From the NCBI RefSeq assembly GCF_900446215.1, contig NZ_UAQZ01000001.1, positions 930,001-994,000 on the forward strand: a DNA stretch of 64,000 nt, in the 5' to 3' direction. The DNA comes from Burkholderia cenocepacia. Lineage in GTDB: Bacteria; Pseudomonadota; Gammaproteobacteria; Burkholderiales; Burkholderiaceae. This document shows positions 8,531-18,347 of the stretch, one piece after another. Each line of letters starts with the position of its first letter. The first letter of the stretch is position 1. The notes under the pieces are model-generated. The model was not told the origin of the DNA, made no database searches, and saw only the letters and a program-made list of their open reading frames with translations. The position numbers and the translations under genes were made by a program.

Positions 8531-9469
8531 TTGAACACCCTGCATCTCGTCGATCCTGAAATCCGCCCGCTGCTCGAGACCTGGCCGACCGTCACGCTCG
8601 ATGCCGACAACCTCGCGCAGTCGCGCCAGCGCGTGCTGCCGCTGCCGCCGCCCGACCCGACCGGCAGCACGCTCGAACGCCGCACGGTGCCCGGCCCGTC
8701 CGGCGCGCCGGACGTCCCGGTCCTCGTCTATCTGCCCGACGGCCACGCGCGCCCGCTACCAGCGATCGTCCACCTGCACGGCGGAGGCTTCGTGCGCGGC
8801 GCGGCGAAGGAGCTCGAAGCGGTGCACCGGTTGCTCGTCACACACCTCGGCTGCGCGCTGATCTCGATCGACTATCGCCTCGCGCCGGAAACGGTGTTTC
8901 CCGGTGCGATCGAAGACTGCTACGCGGCGCTCGCATGGGTGTTCCGTCACGCCGATACCCTCGGCATCGACGCCGCGCGGATCGGCGTGGCGGGCGAAAG
9001 CGCGGGCGGCGGGCTGGCCGCCGCGCTGGCGCTGCTGGCCCGCGACCGCGGCGAATTCCCGCTCGCGTTCCAGCACCTGATCTATCCGATGCTCGACGAT
9101 CGCACCTGCACGCGCCCGCCGCATCCGCATGCCGGAGAATTCATCTGGCATGCGGCCAACAACCGGTTCGGCTGGACCGCGCTGCTCGGTCACGCCCCGG
9201 GCATCGACGGCGTGTCGCCGTACGCGGCGGCCGCGCGCGCCACGCGGCTCGACGGCCTGCCGCCCACGTTCCTGTCGGTCGGCTCGCTCGACCTGTTCCT
9301 CGACGAAAATCTCGACTACGCGCAGCGCCTGCTGCGCGCAGGCGTGCCGACCGAACTGCACGTGCTGCCCGGCGGCGTCCATGGATTCGACCTCGTGCCC
9401 GGCGCGCGAGTGTCGGAAACGGCGCGCCGCCTGAGCCACGACGCGCTGCGCCGGTTCCTGCACGGCTGA
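8531..9469 (+). CDS. Alpha/beta hydrolase (hormone-sensitive-lipase family esterase)
   Basis: 312 residues. HLHGGGF oxyanion motif near residue 82, nucleophile elbow GESAGGGLAAALAL near 156, acid VGSLDLFLDENLDYA and catalytic His in LPGGVHGFD: the HSL (bacterial family IV) pattern. The start is TTG at 8531, set by a GATGGAG Shine-Dalgarno 7-8 nt upstream; no in-frame ATG exists near the conserved N-terminus. It is last in the cluster and may hydrolyse an ester form of the substrate before CoA activation (inference). Confidence 0.85.
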   Translation: MNTLHLVDPEIRPLLETWPTVTLDADNLAQSRQRVLPLPPPDPTGSTLERRTVPGPSGAPDVPVLVYLPDGHARPLPAIVHLHGGGFVRGAAKELEAVHRLLVTHLGCALISIDYRLAPETVFPGAIEDCYAALAWVFRHADTLGIDAARIGVAGESAGGGLAAALALLARDRGEFPLAFQHLIYPMLDDRTCTRPPHPHAGEFIWHAANNRFGWTALLGHAPGIDGVSPYAAAARATRLDGLPPTFLSVGSLDLFLDENLDYAQRLLRAGVPTELHVLPGGVHGFDLVPGARVSETARRLSHDALRRFLHG

Positions 9470-9477
9470 CCAAAACA

Positions 9478-9503
9478 ATGCGGGCGGCCGAAGCCGCCCG
9501 CAT
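9478..9503. terminator. Bidirectional hairpin between convergent genes
   Basis: Perfect 11-bp stem ATGCGGGCGGC / GCCGCCCGCAT with a CGAA loop, lying between the esterase (plus) and prpF (minus). Shape and position fit a terminator; there is no clear T-run. Confidence 0.6.
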
Positions 9504-9527
9504 CCGCGCCGATCCCGACGACCACGC

Positions 9528-10718
9528 TCAGAACGCATCCCCCGGCACCCGCACCCAGCCTTCCATCAACACGCGCGCGCTGCGGCTCATGATCGCCTTC
9601 GTGACGGTCCACTCGCCGTTCTCGCGCCGCGCTTCCGCGCCGACGCGCAGCGTGCCCGACGGATGGCCGAAGCGCACCGCGTGGCGTTCGCCGCCGCCCG
9701 CCGCGAGATTGACGAGCGTGCCGGGGATCGCCGCGGCCGTGCCGATCGCGACCGCCGCCGTGCCCATCATCGCGTGGTGCAGCTTGCCCATCGACATCGC
9801 GCGCACCAGCAGGTCGACGTCGCCCGCGTTCACGCGCTTGCCGCTCGACGCGACGTAGTCGGCCGGCTTCGCCACGAACGCGATCTTCGGCGTGTGCTGC
9901 CGCGTCGCGATTTCGTCGAGCGTGTCGATCAGGCCCATCCGCAATGCGCCGTGCGCACGGATCGTCTCGAATTTGTCGAGCGCCTTCGGGTCGCCGTTGA
10001 TCGCGTCCTGCAGCTCCGTGCCCGTGTAGCCGATCGCTTCCGCGTCGACGAAGATCGTCGGGATGCCTGCGTTGATCATCGTCACCTTCAGCGTGCCGAT
10101 GCCCGGCACCGCGAGATCGTCGACGAGGTTGCCGGTCGGGAACATCGCGCCGCCCGCGCCTTCTTCCTCCGCGGCCGGATCCATGAATTCGAGCTGCACC
10201 TCGGCGGCCGGGAACGTGACGCCGTCCAGCTCGAAGTCGCCCGTCTCCTGCACCGCGCCGTTCGTGATCGGCACATGGGCGATGATCGTCTTGCCGATGT
10301 TCGCCTGCCAGATCCGCACGGTCGCGACGCCATCGCGCGGCACGCGCGCCGGATCGACCAGCCCGCCGCTGATCGCGAACGGGCCGACCGCCGCCGACAG
10401 GTTGCCGCAGTTGCCGGTCCAGTCGACGAACGCCTTGTCTATCGCGACCTGCCCGAACAGGTAGTCGACGTCGTGCCCCGGCCGCGTGCTCTTCGACACG
10501 ATCACCGTCTTGCTGGTGGACGACGTCGCGCCGCCCATCCCGTCGATCTGCTTGCCGTACGGATCGGGGCTGCCGATCACGCGCAGCAGCAGCGCGTCGC
10601 GCGCGGCACCCGGCGTCTGCGCGGCATCCGGCAGATCCTGCAGCCGGAAGAACACGCCCTTGCTGGTGCCGCCGCGCATGTAGGTCGCGGGAATCCTGAT
10701 TTGAGGAATATGAGCCAT
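9528..10718 (-). CDS. prpF: 2-methylaconitate cis-trans isomerase PrpF
   Basis: 396 residues. PrpF-family start IRIPATYMRGGTSKGVFFRLQDLP, then SPDPYGKQIDGMGGATSSTSKTVIV and the half-site segment DWTGNCGNLSAAVGPFAI. It isomerises 2-methyl-trans-aconitate made by AcnD to the cis form, allowing AcnD to replace PrpD in the 2-methylcitrate cycle. It lies 24 bp downstream of acnD, last gene of the prpB-prpC-acnD-prpF unit. Confidence 0.95.
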   Translation of the reverse strand: MAHIPQIRIPATYMRGGTSKGVFFRLQDLPDAAQTPGAARDALLLRVIGSPDPYGKQIDGMGGATSSTSKTVIVSKSTRPGHDVDYLFGQVAIDKAFVDWTGNCGNLSAAVGPFAISGGLVDPARVPRDGVATVRIWQANIGKTIIAHVPITNGAVQETGDFELDGVTFPAAEVQLEFMDPAAEEEGAGGAMFPTGNLVDDLAVPGIGTLKVTMINAGIPTIFVDAEAIGYTGTELQDAINGDPKALDKFETIRAHGALRMGLIDTLDEIATRQHTPKIAFVAKPADYVASSGKRVNAGDVDLLVRAMSMGKLHHAMMGTAAVAIGTAAAIPGTLVNLAAGGGERHAVRFGHPSGTLRVGAEARRENGEWTVTKAIMSRSARVLMEGWVRVPGDAF

Positions 10719-10742
10719 GTCTGTGTTCTCAATGTGCGCCGG

Positions 10743-13337
10743 TCAGGCTGCCTGCGACGATTCGAGGAAGTCCTGCGCGAACCGCTGCAGCACGCCGCCC
10801 GCTTCGTAGATCGACACTTCCTCGGCCGTATCGAGCCGGCATGTCATCGGCACCTCGACGCGTTCGCCGTTCCTGCGATGAATCACGAGCGTGAGATCGG
10901 CGCGCGGCGTGCGCTCGCCGATCACGTCGAAGGTCTCGGTGCCGTCGATGCCGAGCGTCGTCCGGTTCGTGCCCGGCTTGAACTCGAGCGGCAGCACGCC
11001 CATCCCGATCAGGTTCGTGCGGTGAATCCGCTCGAAGCCTTCGGCGGCGATCGCCTCGACGCCCGCGAGCCGCACGCCCTTCGCGGCCCAGTCGCGCGAC
11101 GAGCCCTGGCCGTAGTCGGCGCCGGCCACGACGATCAGCGGCTGCTTGCGATTCATGTACGTCTCGATCGCTTCCCACATCCGCATGACCTTGCCTTCCG
11201 GCTCGACGCGCGCGAGCGAGCCCTTCTTCACCGCGCCGTCGACGACCGCCATCTCGTTGACGAGCGTCGGGTTCGCGAAGGTCGCGCGCTGCGCGGTCAG
11301 GTGGTCTCCCCGGTGCGTCGCGTACGAATTGAAGTCCTCTTCCGGCAGGCCCATCTTCGCGAGGTACTCGCCGGCCGCGCTGTTCGGCAGGATCGCGTTC
11401 GACGGCGACAGGTGGTCGGTCGTGATGTTGTCGCCGAGCACCGCGAGCGGGCGCATGCCCTTCAGCGTGCGCTCGCCGGCCAGCGCGCCTTCCCAGTACG
11501 GCGGACGGCGGATGTACGTGCTCTGCGCGCGCCAGTCGTACAGCGGCGCCGCGCGCTCGCCCGCATCGGCGCTGCGCGCGAACATCGGTTCGTAGACCTT
11601 GCGGAACTGCTCGGGCTTCACGCTCGACGCGACGATCGCGTCGATCTCCTCGTCGGTCGGCCAGATGTCCTTCAGCGTGACGGGCTGGCCGTCCGGATCG
11701 TGGCCGAGCACGTCACGCTCGATGTCGAAGCGGATCGTACCGGCGATCGCATACGCGACCACGAGCGGCGGCGATGCGAGGAACGCCTGCTTCGCATACG
11801 GGTGAATGCGGCCGTCGAAGTTGCGGTTGCCGGACAGCACGGCCGTCGCGTACAGGTCGCGATCGACGATCTCCTGCTGGATCTTCGGATCGAGCGCGCC
11901 CGACATCCCGTTGCAGGTCGTGCACGCGAACGCGACGATGCCGAAGCCAAGCTTCTCGAGTTCGGGCAGCAGGTTCGCTTCTTCCAGATACAGTTCGACC
12001 GCCTTCGAGCCGGGCGCGAGCGAGCTCTTCACCCACGGCTTGCGCGTGAGGCCCTTCGCGTTCGCGTTGCGTGCGAGCAAGGCGGCGGCGATCACGTTGC
12101 GCGGGTTGCTGGTGTTCGTGCAGCTCGTGATCGCGGCGATGATCACCGCGCCGTCGGGCATCTCGCCCGGCTTCTCTTCCCACTGGCCGGCGATGCCGCG
12201 CGCGGCGAGATCCGACGTCGGCAGCCGCTTGTGCGGGTTCGACGGGCCGGCCATGTTGCGCACGACGCTCGACAGGTCGAACGTCAGCGTGCGCTCGTAC
12301 TGCGCGTTCGCGAGCGTATCGGCCCACAGGCCCGCTGCCTTCGCGTAGGTCTCGACCAGCTTCACCTGCTCGTCGCTGCGGCCGGTGAGGCGCAGGTAGT
12401 CGATCGTCTGGCCGTCGATGAAGAACATCGCGGCGGTCGCGCCGTATTCGGGCGCCATGTTCGAGATCGTCGCGCGATCGCCGAGCGTGAGGCTCGCCGC
12501 GCCTTCGCCGCGGAATTCCAGGTACGCGCCGACCACTTTTTCCTTGCGCAGGAACTCGGTCAGCGCGAGCACCACGTCGGTCGCGGTGATGCCGGGCTGG
12601 CGCTTGCCGGTCAGCTCGACGCCGACGATGTCGGGCAGGCGCATCCACGATGCACGGCCGAGCATCACGTTCTCGGCTTCGAGCCCGCCGACGCCGATCG
12701 CGATCACGCCGAGCGCGTCGACGTGCGGCGTGTGGCTGTCGGTGCCGACGCAGGTGTCCGGGAACGCGACGCCATCCTGCGCCTGGATCACCGGCGACAT
12801 CTTCTCGAGGTTGATCTGGTGCATGATGCCGTTGCCCGGCGGGATCACGTCGACGTTCTCGAACGCCTTCTTCGTCCACTCGATGAAGTGGAAGCGATCC
12901 TCGTTGCGGCGATCCTCGATCGCGCGGTTCTTCGCGAACGCGTCCGGATCGAAGCCGCCGCATTCGACGGCGAGCGAGTGGTCGACGATCAGTTGCACCG
13001 GCACGACCGGGTTCACCTTCGCCGGGTCGCCGCCGCCGTCCGCGATCGCGTCGCGCAGGCCGGCGAGATCGACGAGCGCCGTCTGCCCGAGGATGTCGTG
13101 GCACACCACGCGCGCCGGGAACCACGGGAAATCGCGTTCACGCTTGCGCTCGATGATCTGCTTCAGCGAATCGGCGAGGATCGCCGGATCGCAACGACGC
13201 ACGAGGTTTTCGGCGAGCACGCGCGACGTGTACGGCAGTGTGTCGTACGCGCCGGGCGCGATCGCGTCGACCGCGGCACGCGCGTCGAAATAGTCCAGCG
13301 ACGTGCCGGGCAGGGGTTTGCGGTTGGCGGTATTCAT
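10743..13337 (-). CDS. acnD: 2-methylisocitrate dehydratase AcnD, Fe/S-dependent
   Basis: 864 residues, aconitase superfamily. 4Fe-4S cysteine ligands are visible at about 406 (TSCTNTSNP), 472 and 475 (CTTCNGMSG). DTCVGTDSHTPHVDALGV near 196 and the SRDWAAKG segment near 770 belong to the active site. It dehydrates 2-methylcitrate in propionyl-CoA catabolism. The prp context and the adjacent prpF identify it as AcnD rather than AcnA. The Shine-Dalgarno before ATG 13337 is weak, so coupling or a short leader is possible. Confidence 0.95.
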   Translation of the reverse strand: MNTANRKPLPGTSLDYFDARAAVDAIAPGAYDTLPYTSRVLAENLVRRCDPAILADSLKQIIERKRERDFPWFPARVVCHDILGQTALVDLAGLRDAIADGGGDPAKVNPVVPVQLIVDHSLAVECGGFDPDAFAKNRAIEDRRNEDRFHFIEWTKKAFENVDVIPPGNGIMHQINLEKMSPVIQAQDGVAFPDTCVGTDSHTPHVDALGVIAIGVGGLEAENVMLGRASWMRLPDIVGVELTGKRQPGITATDVVLALTEFLRKEKVVGAYLEFRGEGAASLTLGDRATISNMAPEYGATAAMFFIDGQTIDYLRLTGRSDEQVKLVETYAKAAGLWADTLANAQYERTLTFDLSSVVRNMAGPSNPHKRLPTSDLAARGIAGQWEEKPGEMPDGAVIIAAITSCTNTSNPRNVIAAALLARNANAKGLTRKPWVKSSLAPGSKAVELYLEEANLLPELEKLGFGIVAFACTTCNGMSGALDPKIQQEIVDRDLYATAVLSGNRNFDGRIHPYAKQAFLASPPLVVAYAIAGTIRFDIERDVLGHDPDGQPVTLKDIWPTDEEIDAIVASSVKPEQFRKVYEPMFARSADAGERAAPLYDWRAQSTYIRRPPYWEGALAGERTLKGMRPLAVLGDNITTDHLSPSNAILPNSAAGEYLAKMGLPEEDFNSYATHRGDHLTAQRATFANPTLVNEMAVVDGAVKKGSLARVEPEGKVMRMWEAIETYMNRKQPLIVVAGADYGQGSSRDWAAKGVRLAGVEAIAAEGFERIHRTNLIGMGVLPLEFKPGTNRTTLGIDGTETFDVIGERTPRADLTLVIHRRNGERVEVPMTCRLDTAEEVSIYEAGGVLQRFAQDFLESSQAA

Positions 13338-13422
13338 GATGTGGGGCGGAAATCTGGGTATGACGTTCCGCGCGCGCCGGCGGCCCGCATCCTCACGGGC
13401 GCCGGCACGCGCGGCGGGCGTT

Positions 13423-14595
13423 TCAGCGCTTCTCGATCGGCACGAACTGCAGGTCTTCCGGGCCCGTGTAGTTCGCGCTCGGGCGGATGATCTTGTTGTC
13501 GATGCGTTGCTCGATGATGTGCGCGCTCCAGCCGGACGTACGCGAGATCACGAACAGCGGCGTGAACATCGCGGTCGGCACGCCCATCATGTGATACGAC
13601 ACGGCGCTGAACCAGTCGAGGTTCGGGAACATCTTCTTCGCGTCCCACATCACCGATTCGAGGCGCTCGGCGATGTCGTACAGCTTCAGGTCGCCCGCTT
13701 CCTTCGACAGCTTGTGCGCGACGCCCTTGATCACCTTGTTGCGCGGATCGGAGATCGTATAGACCGGGTGACCGAAGCCGATCACCACTTCCTTGTTCTC
13801 GACGCGGCGGCGGATGTCGGCTTCGGCGTCGTCAGGCGAGCTGTAGCGGCTCTGGATTTCGTACGCGACTTCGTTCGCGCCGCCGTGCTTCGGCCCGCGC
13901 AGCGCGCCGATCGCACCGGTGATCGCCGAGTAGATGTCCGAGCCCGTGCCCGCGATCACGCGCCCCGTGAACGTCGATGCGTTGAATTCGTGCTCCGCGT
14001 ACAGGATCAGCGACGTGTGCATCGCCTCGACCCACGACTTCGACGGCGTCTTGCCGTGCAGCAGGTGCAGGAAGTGGCCGCCGATCGAATCGTCGTCGGT
14101 TTCCGTTTCGATGCGCTTGCCGTTGTGCGAGAAGTGATACCAGTACAGCAGCATCGAGCCGAGCGACGCCATCAGGCGGTCGGCGATGTCGCGCGCGCCC
14201 GGCAGGTTGTGGTCGTCCTTCTCCGGCAGCACGGTGCCGAGCACCGACACGCCGGTGCGCATCACGTCCATCGGATGCGCCGACGCCGGAATCTGCTCGA
14301 GCGCGGCCTTCAGCGCGCTCGGCAGGCCGCGCAGCGCGCGCAGCTTGGTCTTGTACGCAGCCAGTTCGGTCAGGTTCGGCAGCGTGCCGTGCACCAGCAG
14401 GTGCGCGATTTCCTCGAATTCGCACGATTCGGCGACGTCGAGAATGTCGTAGCCGCGATAGTGCAGGTCGTTGCCGGTCTTGCCGACCGTGCACAGCGCG
14501 GTGTTGCCGGCCGTCACGCCCGACAGCGCCACCGACTTCTTCGGCTTGAATGCGCCTGCGGCGGCCGGTGCTGCTGCGTCTTTCGTCTCGCTCAT
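13423..14595 (-). CDS. prpC: 2-methylcitrate synthase PrpC
   Basis: 390 residues, citrate synthase fold: [33 protein letters not shown], the catalytic His region [23 protein letters not shown], then [13 protein letters not shown] and [13 protein letters not shown] with an active-site His. It condenses propionyl-CoA with oxaloacetate. The frame reaches a TTG at 14610, but ATG 14595 has GGAG 9 nt upstream and starts MSETKDAA, so it is chosen. Confidence 0.95.
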   Translation of the reverse strand: MSETKDAAAPAAAGAFKPKKSVALSGVTAGNTALCTVGKTGNDLHYRGYDILDVAESCEFEEIAHLLVHGTLPNLTELAAYKTKLRALRGLPSALKAALEQIPASAHPMDVMRTGVSVLGTVLPEKDDHNLPGARDIADRLMASLGSMLLYWYHFSHNGKRIETETDDDSIGGHFLHLLHGKTPSKSWVEAMHTSLILYAEHEFNASTFTGRVIAGTGSDIYSAITGAIGALRGPKHGGANEVAYEIQSRYSSPDDAEADIRRRVENKEVVIGFGHPVYTISDPRNKVIKGVAHKLSKEAGDLKLYDIAERLESVMWDAKKMFPNLDWFSAVSYHMMGVPTAMFTPLFVISRTSGWSAHIIEQRIDNKIIRPSANYTGPEDLQFVPIEKR

Positions 14596-14635
14596 GTTTT
14601 GTTTCTCCAATGGGTATCGGGGGATGCGGGCCGCG

Positions 14636-15529
14636 TTACTTCTTGCCCTGCGCGAACAGTTCGTCGAGCTTGCGCTCGTATTCGTGATAGCCGAGGAAGT
14701 CGTACAGCTCGGCGCGCGTCTGCATCGTCGGCACGGCCGCCTTCTGCGTGCCGTCGCGGCGCAGCGTTTCGTAGAAGTTCAGCGCGGCCTTGTTCATCGC
14801 GCGATACGCGCCGCAGCAGTACAGCGCGATGTCGACGTTCGCCTCGCGCAGCTCGTCGACGGTGAACAGCGGCGTCGAGCCGAATTCGGTCAGGTTCGCG
14901 AGGATCGGCACCTTCACGGCAGCCTTGAAGCGGCGGTAGTCGTCGAGCGTCTTCATCGCTTCCGGGAAGATCATGTCCGCGCCGGCTTCGACGTACGCGA
15001 CCGCGCGCTCGATCGCCGAGTCGATCCCTTCCGCGGCGGCCGCGTCGGTGCGCGCCATGATCACGAACTGGTCGTCGGTACGCGCATCGACCGCGGCCTT
15101 CACGCGATCGACCATTTCGTCGATCGGCACGACTTCCTTGCCAGGACGGTGGCCGCAACGCTTCTGGCCGACCTGGTCCTCGAGGTGCACGGCCGCGACG
15201 CCGGCGTTGATGAACGAGCGGACCGTGCGCGCGATGTTGAATGCACCGCCCCAGCCCGTGTCGATGTCGACCAGCAGCGGCAGGTCGGTCGCGTTGGTGA
15301 TCCGGTTCGCGTCGATCAGCACGTCTTCCATCGTGCTGATGCCGAGGTCGGGGATGCCGAGCGAGTTCGCGGCGACGCCGCCGCCCGACAGGTACACGGC
15401 CTTGAAGCCGACGGCCTGCGCCATCTTGGCCGCGTACGCGGTGATCGCGCCGACCACCTGCAGCGGCTGCTCGGCCGCGACTGCCGCGCGGAACTTCGCG
15501 CCGGCGCTCTGAAGATGCGTATTGCTCAT
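14636..15529 (-). CDS. prpB: 2-methylisocitrate lyase PrpB
   Basis: 297 residues, ICL/PEP mutase family. Signature [12 protein letters not shown] with the catalytic Cys, [19 protein letters not shown] (metal site) and [13 protein letters not shown]. It cleaves 2-methylisocitrate into succinate and pyruvate. The frame extends to 15613, but ATG 15529 follows a strong AGGAGG and starts the conserved [17 protein letters not shown]. First gene of the prp unit, driven by the sigma-54 promoter at 15560-15576. Confidence 0.95.
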   Translation of the reverse strand: MSNTHLQSAGAKFRAAVAAEQPLQVVGAITAYAAKMAQAVGFKAVYLSGGGVAANSLGIPDLGISTMEDVLIDANRITNATDLPLLVDIDTGWGGAFNIARTVRSFINAGVAAVHLEDQVGQKRCGHRPGKEVVPIDEMVDRVKAAVDARTDDQFVIMARTDAAAAEGIDSAIERAVAYVEAGADMIFPEAMKTLDDYRRFKAAVKVPILANLTEFGSTPLFTVDELREANVDIALYCCGAYRAMNKAALNFYETLRRDGTQKAAVPTMQTRAELYDFLGYHEYERKLDELFAQGKK

Positions 15530-15559
15530 GAACGGCCTCCTGATGGAATGCCCGATAAC

Positions 15560-15576
15560 AGCAAGGACCGGGCCAG
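15560..15576 (-). promoter_or_regulatory. Sigma-54 (-24/-12) promoter of prpB
   Basis: On the minus strand: CTGGCCCGGTCCTTGCT, with the invariant GG and GC separated by exactly 10 nt, matching the sigma-54 consensus TGGCAC-N5-TTGCW at nearly every key base. The predicted start of transcription is about 20 nt before the prpB ATG. It fits with divergent PrpR being a sigma-54 activator. Confidence 0.8.
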
Positions 15577-15654
15577 CTTGCGAAACGTCGCTAACCCACT
15601 GATTCTTAAGCACCCGCCCCGGGCGAGGCGGCGCCGGAAGATTTCAATTCAGCA

Positions 15655-15677
15655 ATTTCGTGTTTCAAAAATGAAAT
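15655..15677. promoter_or_regulatory. PrpR upstream activating site candidate
   Basis: Nested dyad: inner TTTCA-N4-TGAAA at 15663-15676 within outer ATTTC...GAAAT. It lies about 80 bp upstream of the prpB -24/-12 element and about 25 bp before the prpR start, the usual place for an enhancer site that also represses prpR. Assignment is by symmetry and position. Confidence 0.6.
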
Positions 15678-15699
15678 CGCGCGCGCATAATCGGCGGTC

Positions 15700-17688
15700 A
15701 TGGACCTCTCTTCGACCAAGCCCGTCGGCCCGGCCGACCGCACGGTGCGTCCGCGCATCTGGGCAATGGGCATCAGCCGCCTGCGCGACCTGTTTCGCGA
15801 GATCGCCGGCGAGTTCGACGAACGCGCCGACGTGCGCATCGTGACGCGCGCCTATGAGGATGCGCTCGGCGCGATCGCCGAGGCTGGCACCGCGCGGCCC
15901 GACGTGATCGTCGCGGCCGGCTCGAACGGCGGCTTCCTGAAAACGCGTGCGCAGGTGCCGGTGGTGGTCGTGTCGCCGACCGGCTTCGACGTGATGCAGG
16001 CGCTCGCTCGCGCGCGACGCGACGCGACGCGGATCGCGCTCGTCAGCGCCGGCGAAACGCCGCCCGAAGTGCGTCGCTTCGTCGCCGCGTACGGCCTCGA
16101 CGTGCAGTTTGCGTCATATCAGTCCGCGCAGGAAGCGGAAGCCTGCGTGCACGACCTGCGCGATCGCGGCATCGAGACGATCGTCGGCCCCGGCCTCGTC
16201 ACCGATCTCGCGGCCAGCGCCGGCATGGGTGCGGTGTTCCTCTATTCGCACGCGTCGGTGCGCAAGGCAGTCGAGACGGCGCTCGAAGTCGCGTATGCGA
16301 CGCACGCCGAGGCATTCCGCCGCCAGCGGCTCGACACGCTGCTGCAGCATCTGCGTGACGGCGTGGTCGCGCTGGACGCGCACGGCCGCGTCGAGGCGAT
16401 CAACGAACGGCTCGCGTCGGCGCTCGGGGTCGAACCCGCGGCGGCCGTCGGCCGCGCGCTCGTCGACCTGCGGCCCGAACTGCGCACGCTGCGCGGCGAG
16501 GACGGCGATGCGCTCGCGACCGTGCGCGGCGTGCGCTACGTCGTGCATCGCGGGCCGCTCGTCGATCGCGGCGTCACGTCGGGCAGCGTGCTGACGTTCC
16601 AGGAATCGCGCGCGGTCGAACGGCTCGATCGCGCGCTGCGTTCGCAACCGACCACGCAGCAGTTCGCGGCCCGCTATGCGCTCGACGACGTGGTCGGCGC
16701 CTCGGCGCCGATGACGCGCGTACGCGAGCTCGTGCGCCGCTATGCGAAATCCGACGCGACCGTGCTCGTGCTCGGCGAAAGCGGCACCGGCAAGGAAATG
16801 ATTGCGCAGAGCCTGCATGCGCTGTCCGCGCGGCGCAGCTATCCGTTCGTCGCGGTCAACTGCGGCGCGTTTCCGGAAGCGCTGCTCGAGAGCGAACTGT
16901 TCGGCTATGAGGAAGGCGCATTCACCGGCGCGCGACGCGGCGGCAAGACCGGCCTGTTCGAGGCCGCGCATCGCGGCACGCTGTTTCTCGACGAAATCGG
17001 CGAGATGCCGCCGTCGCTGCAGAGCCGGCTGCTGCGCGTGCTGCAGGAGCGCGAGGTGATCCGCCTCGGCTCGACCGAGCCGATCCGCATCGACGTGCGC
17101 GTGATCGCTGCGACGCACCGGCCGCTGCTCGCGGCCGTCGAGGCCGGCACGTTCCGCGCGGATCTCTATTACCGGCTCAACATCCTGAACGTCGGCCTGC
17201 CGCCGCTGCGCGAACGCGCGGCCGACATTCCCGCGCTCGCGGCGACGCTGCTCGTGCAGGCCGCGCGGCGCGAGCCGCGTCTCGCCGAACGCGTGCGCGA
17301 CACCGACGACGCGCTGCGCGTGCTCGACGCGACGCAAGCGACGCTCGCGCGCTACCGCTGGCCGGGCAACGTGCGCGAGTTGCAGAACGTGGTCGAGCGG
17401 ATCGCGGTGGAGCTGGCCGAGGACGTCGACGAGAGCGATCCGGACGCCGCGTGTGCGGCGCTCGCCCCCGGCGCGCTGCAGGTGATCGCGCCCGAGCTGT
17501 TCGCCGCGCCGCCCGATGCAGGCGGCGCCGACGACGACGATGGACAAACGCTCCACGCACGCCGCCGTCGCGCGGAAGCCGACGAGATCCGCGCGGTACT
17601 CGATGCGTGCGGCGGCGACCGCGATCGCGCCTGCGCGATGCTCGGCATCAGCAAGACGACGCTGTGGCGCAAGCTGTCGGCGAAATAG
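15700..17688 (+). CDS. prpR: Sigma-54-dependent propionate catabolism activator PrpR
   Basis: 662 residues. PrpR_N sensor domain at about 20-195 (RIWAMGISRLRDLFREIAGEF; VIVAAGSNGGFLK), a PAS-like linker at about 205-305, AAA+ domain at about 330-570 with Walker A GESGTGKE at 359-366, GAFTGA at 406-411, LFLDEIGEMPPSLQ and the R-finger region, and a Fis-type helix-turn-helix at the end (RACAMLGISKTTLWRKL). It senses 2-methylcitrate and activates the divergent prp operon with RNA polymerase-sigma54. All features needed for activation are present. Confidence 0.95.
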   Translation: MDLSSTKPVGPADRTVRPRIWAMGISRLRDLFREIAGEFDERADVRIVTRAYEDALGAIAEAGTARPDVIVAAGSNGGFLKTRAQVPVVVVSPTGFDVMQALARARRDATRIALVSAGETPPEVRRFVAAYGLDVQFASYQSAQEAEACVHDLRDRGIETIVGPGLVTDLAASAGMGAVFLYSHASVRKAVETALEVAYATHAEAFRRQRLDTLLQHLRDGVVALDAHGRVEAINERLASALGVEPAAAVGRALVDLRPELRTLRGEDGDALATVRGVRYVVHRGPLVDRGVTSGSVLTFQESRAVERLDRALRSQPTTQQFAARYALDDVVGASAPMTRVRELVRRYAKSDATVLVLGESGTGKEMIAQSLHALSARRSYPFVAVNCGAFPEALLESELFGYEEGAFTGARRGGKTGLFEAAHRGTLFLDEIGEMPPSLQSRLLRVLQEREVIRLGSTEPIRIDVRVIAATHRPLLAAVEAGTFRADLYYRLNILNVGLPPLRERAADIPALAATLLVQAARREPRLAERVRDTDDALRVLDATQATLARYRWPGNVRELQNVVERIAVELAEDVDESDPDAACAALAPGALQVIAPELFAAPPDAGGADDDDGQTLHARRRRAEADEIRAVLDACGGDRDRACAMLGISKTTLWRKLSAK

Positions 17689-17703
17689 GTTCGGGCCGCC
17701 CCG

Positions 17704-18333
17704 TCATTCCGCCTTGTGATAGTGGCGATACGCCTTCGCGCGATTGCCGCACGACGACATCGAGCACCAGCGTCGGCTGCCGTTCTTGCTGTCGTCGATG
17801 AACAGCCACTGGCATGCATCGTTCGCGCAGCGCTTGACCTTCGCGAGCCGCGCGCCGCCGAGCAGGTCGATCGCCGACCACAGCACCGGACTCAGCAGCC
17901 CCGCGAGCGTCGCACCTGACGCATCGATCCGCCACGCGTAGCGGCCGTCGACGCGCGCCAGCGCAACGCGCGGCGACGCTTCCGCCAGAAAGCCGCCGAG
18001 CAGCGCGAGATCGTCGGGCTGCGGCTCGCACTGCTCCGCCTGCGCGTGAAAGAGCCGGTAGAGCGCCTCGCGCAATGCGAGCGCCTGCGCGAGCATCGGA
18101 GGCTCGTCATTCTTCTTCGGGTTCGGATATTGCTCGCGACACGCGTCGACCAGCCCGGCCGGTACGCCGGCCTGCTCGCGGCACCACGCGAGCAGGTCGT
18201 CCAGCGCGCCGAAGGTTTCCGTCGGCGGGTCGCTGCCGCGCCAGTACAGCGTGTTCGCGAAATCGAGGCTCAACGTCTCGGGCGGCGCCGGGATCAGGCA
18301 GTCGATCGCGACGGAAGGTTGCGTTTTTCTCAT
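17704..18333 (-). CDS. CGNR zinc-finger / ABATE-domain regulator
   Basis: 209 residues. The N-terminal ABATE (DUF1470) domain has SLDFANTLYWRGSDPPTETF. The C-terminal CGNR zinc finger reads RCANDACQWLFIDDSKNGSRRWCSMSSCGNRAKAYRHYHK, with Cys/Cys...Cys/Cys ligands and the CGNR tetrad. It probably represses or activates the divergent VOC gene, as the gap carries a large inverted repeat. ATG 18333 is chosen over the frame opening at 18369, because the latter would run into the operator arm. Confidence 0.85.
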   Translation of the reverse strand: MRKTQPSVAIDCLIPAPPETLSLDFANTLYWRGSDPPTETFGALDDLLAWCREQAGVPAGLVDACREQYPNPKKNDEPPMLAQALALREALYRLFHAQAEQCEPQPDDLALLGGFLAEASPRVALARVDGRYAWRIDASGATLAGLLSPVLWSAIDLLGGARLAKVKRCANDACQWLFIDDSKNGSRRWCSMSSCGNRAKAYRHYHKAE

Positions 18334-18347
18334 GACGCGATCGTATC

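Noticed and set aside
9663..13490. A 1275-codon plus-strand open frame
   Set aside because: It is antisense to prpF and acnD, whose family motifs are unmistakable; the frame is an artefact of high GC.
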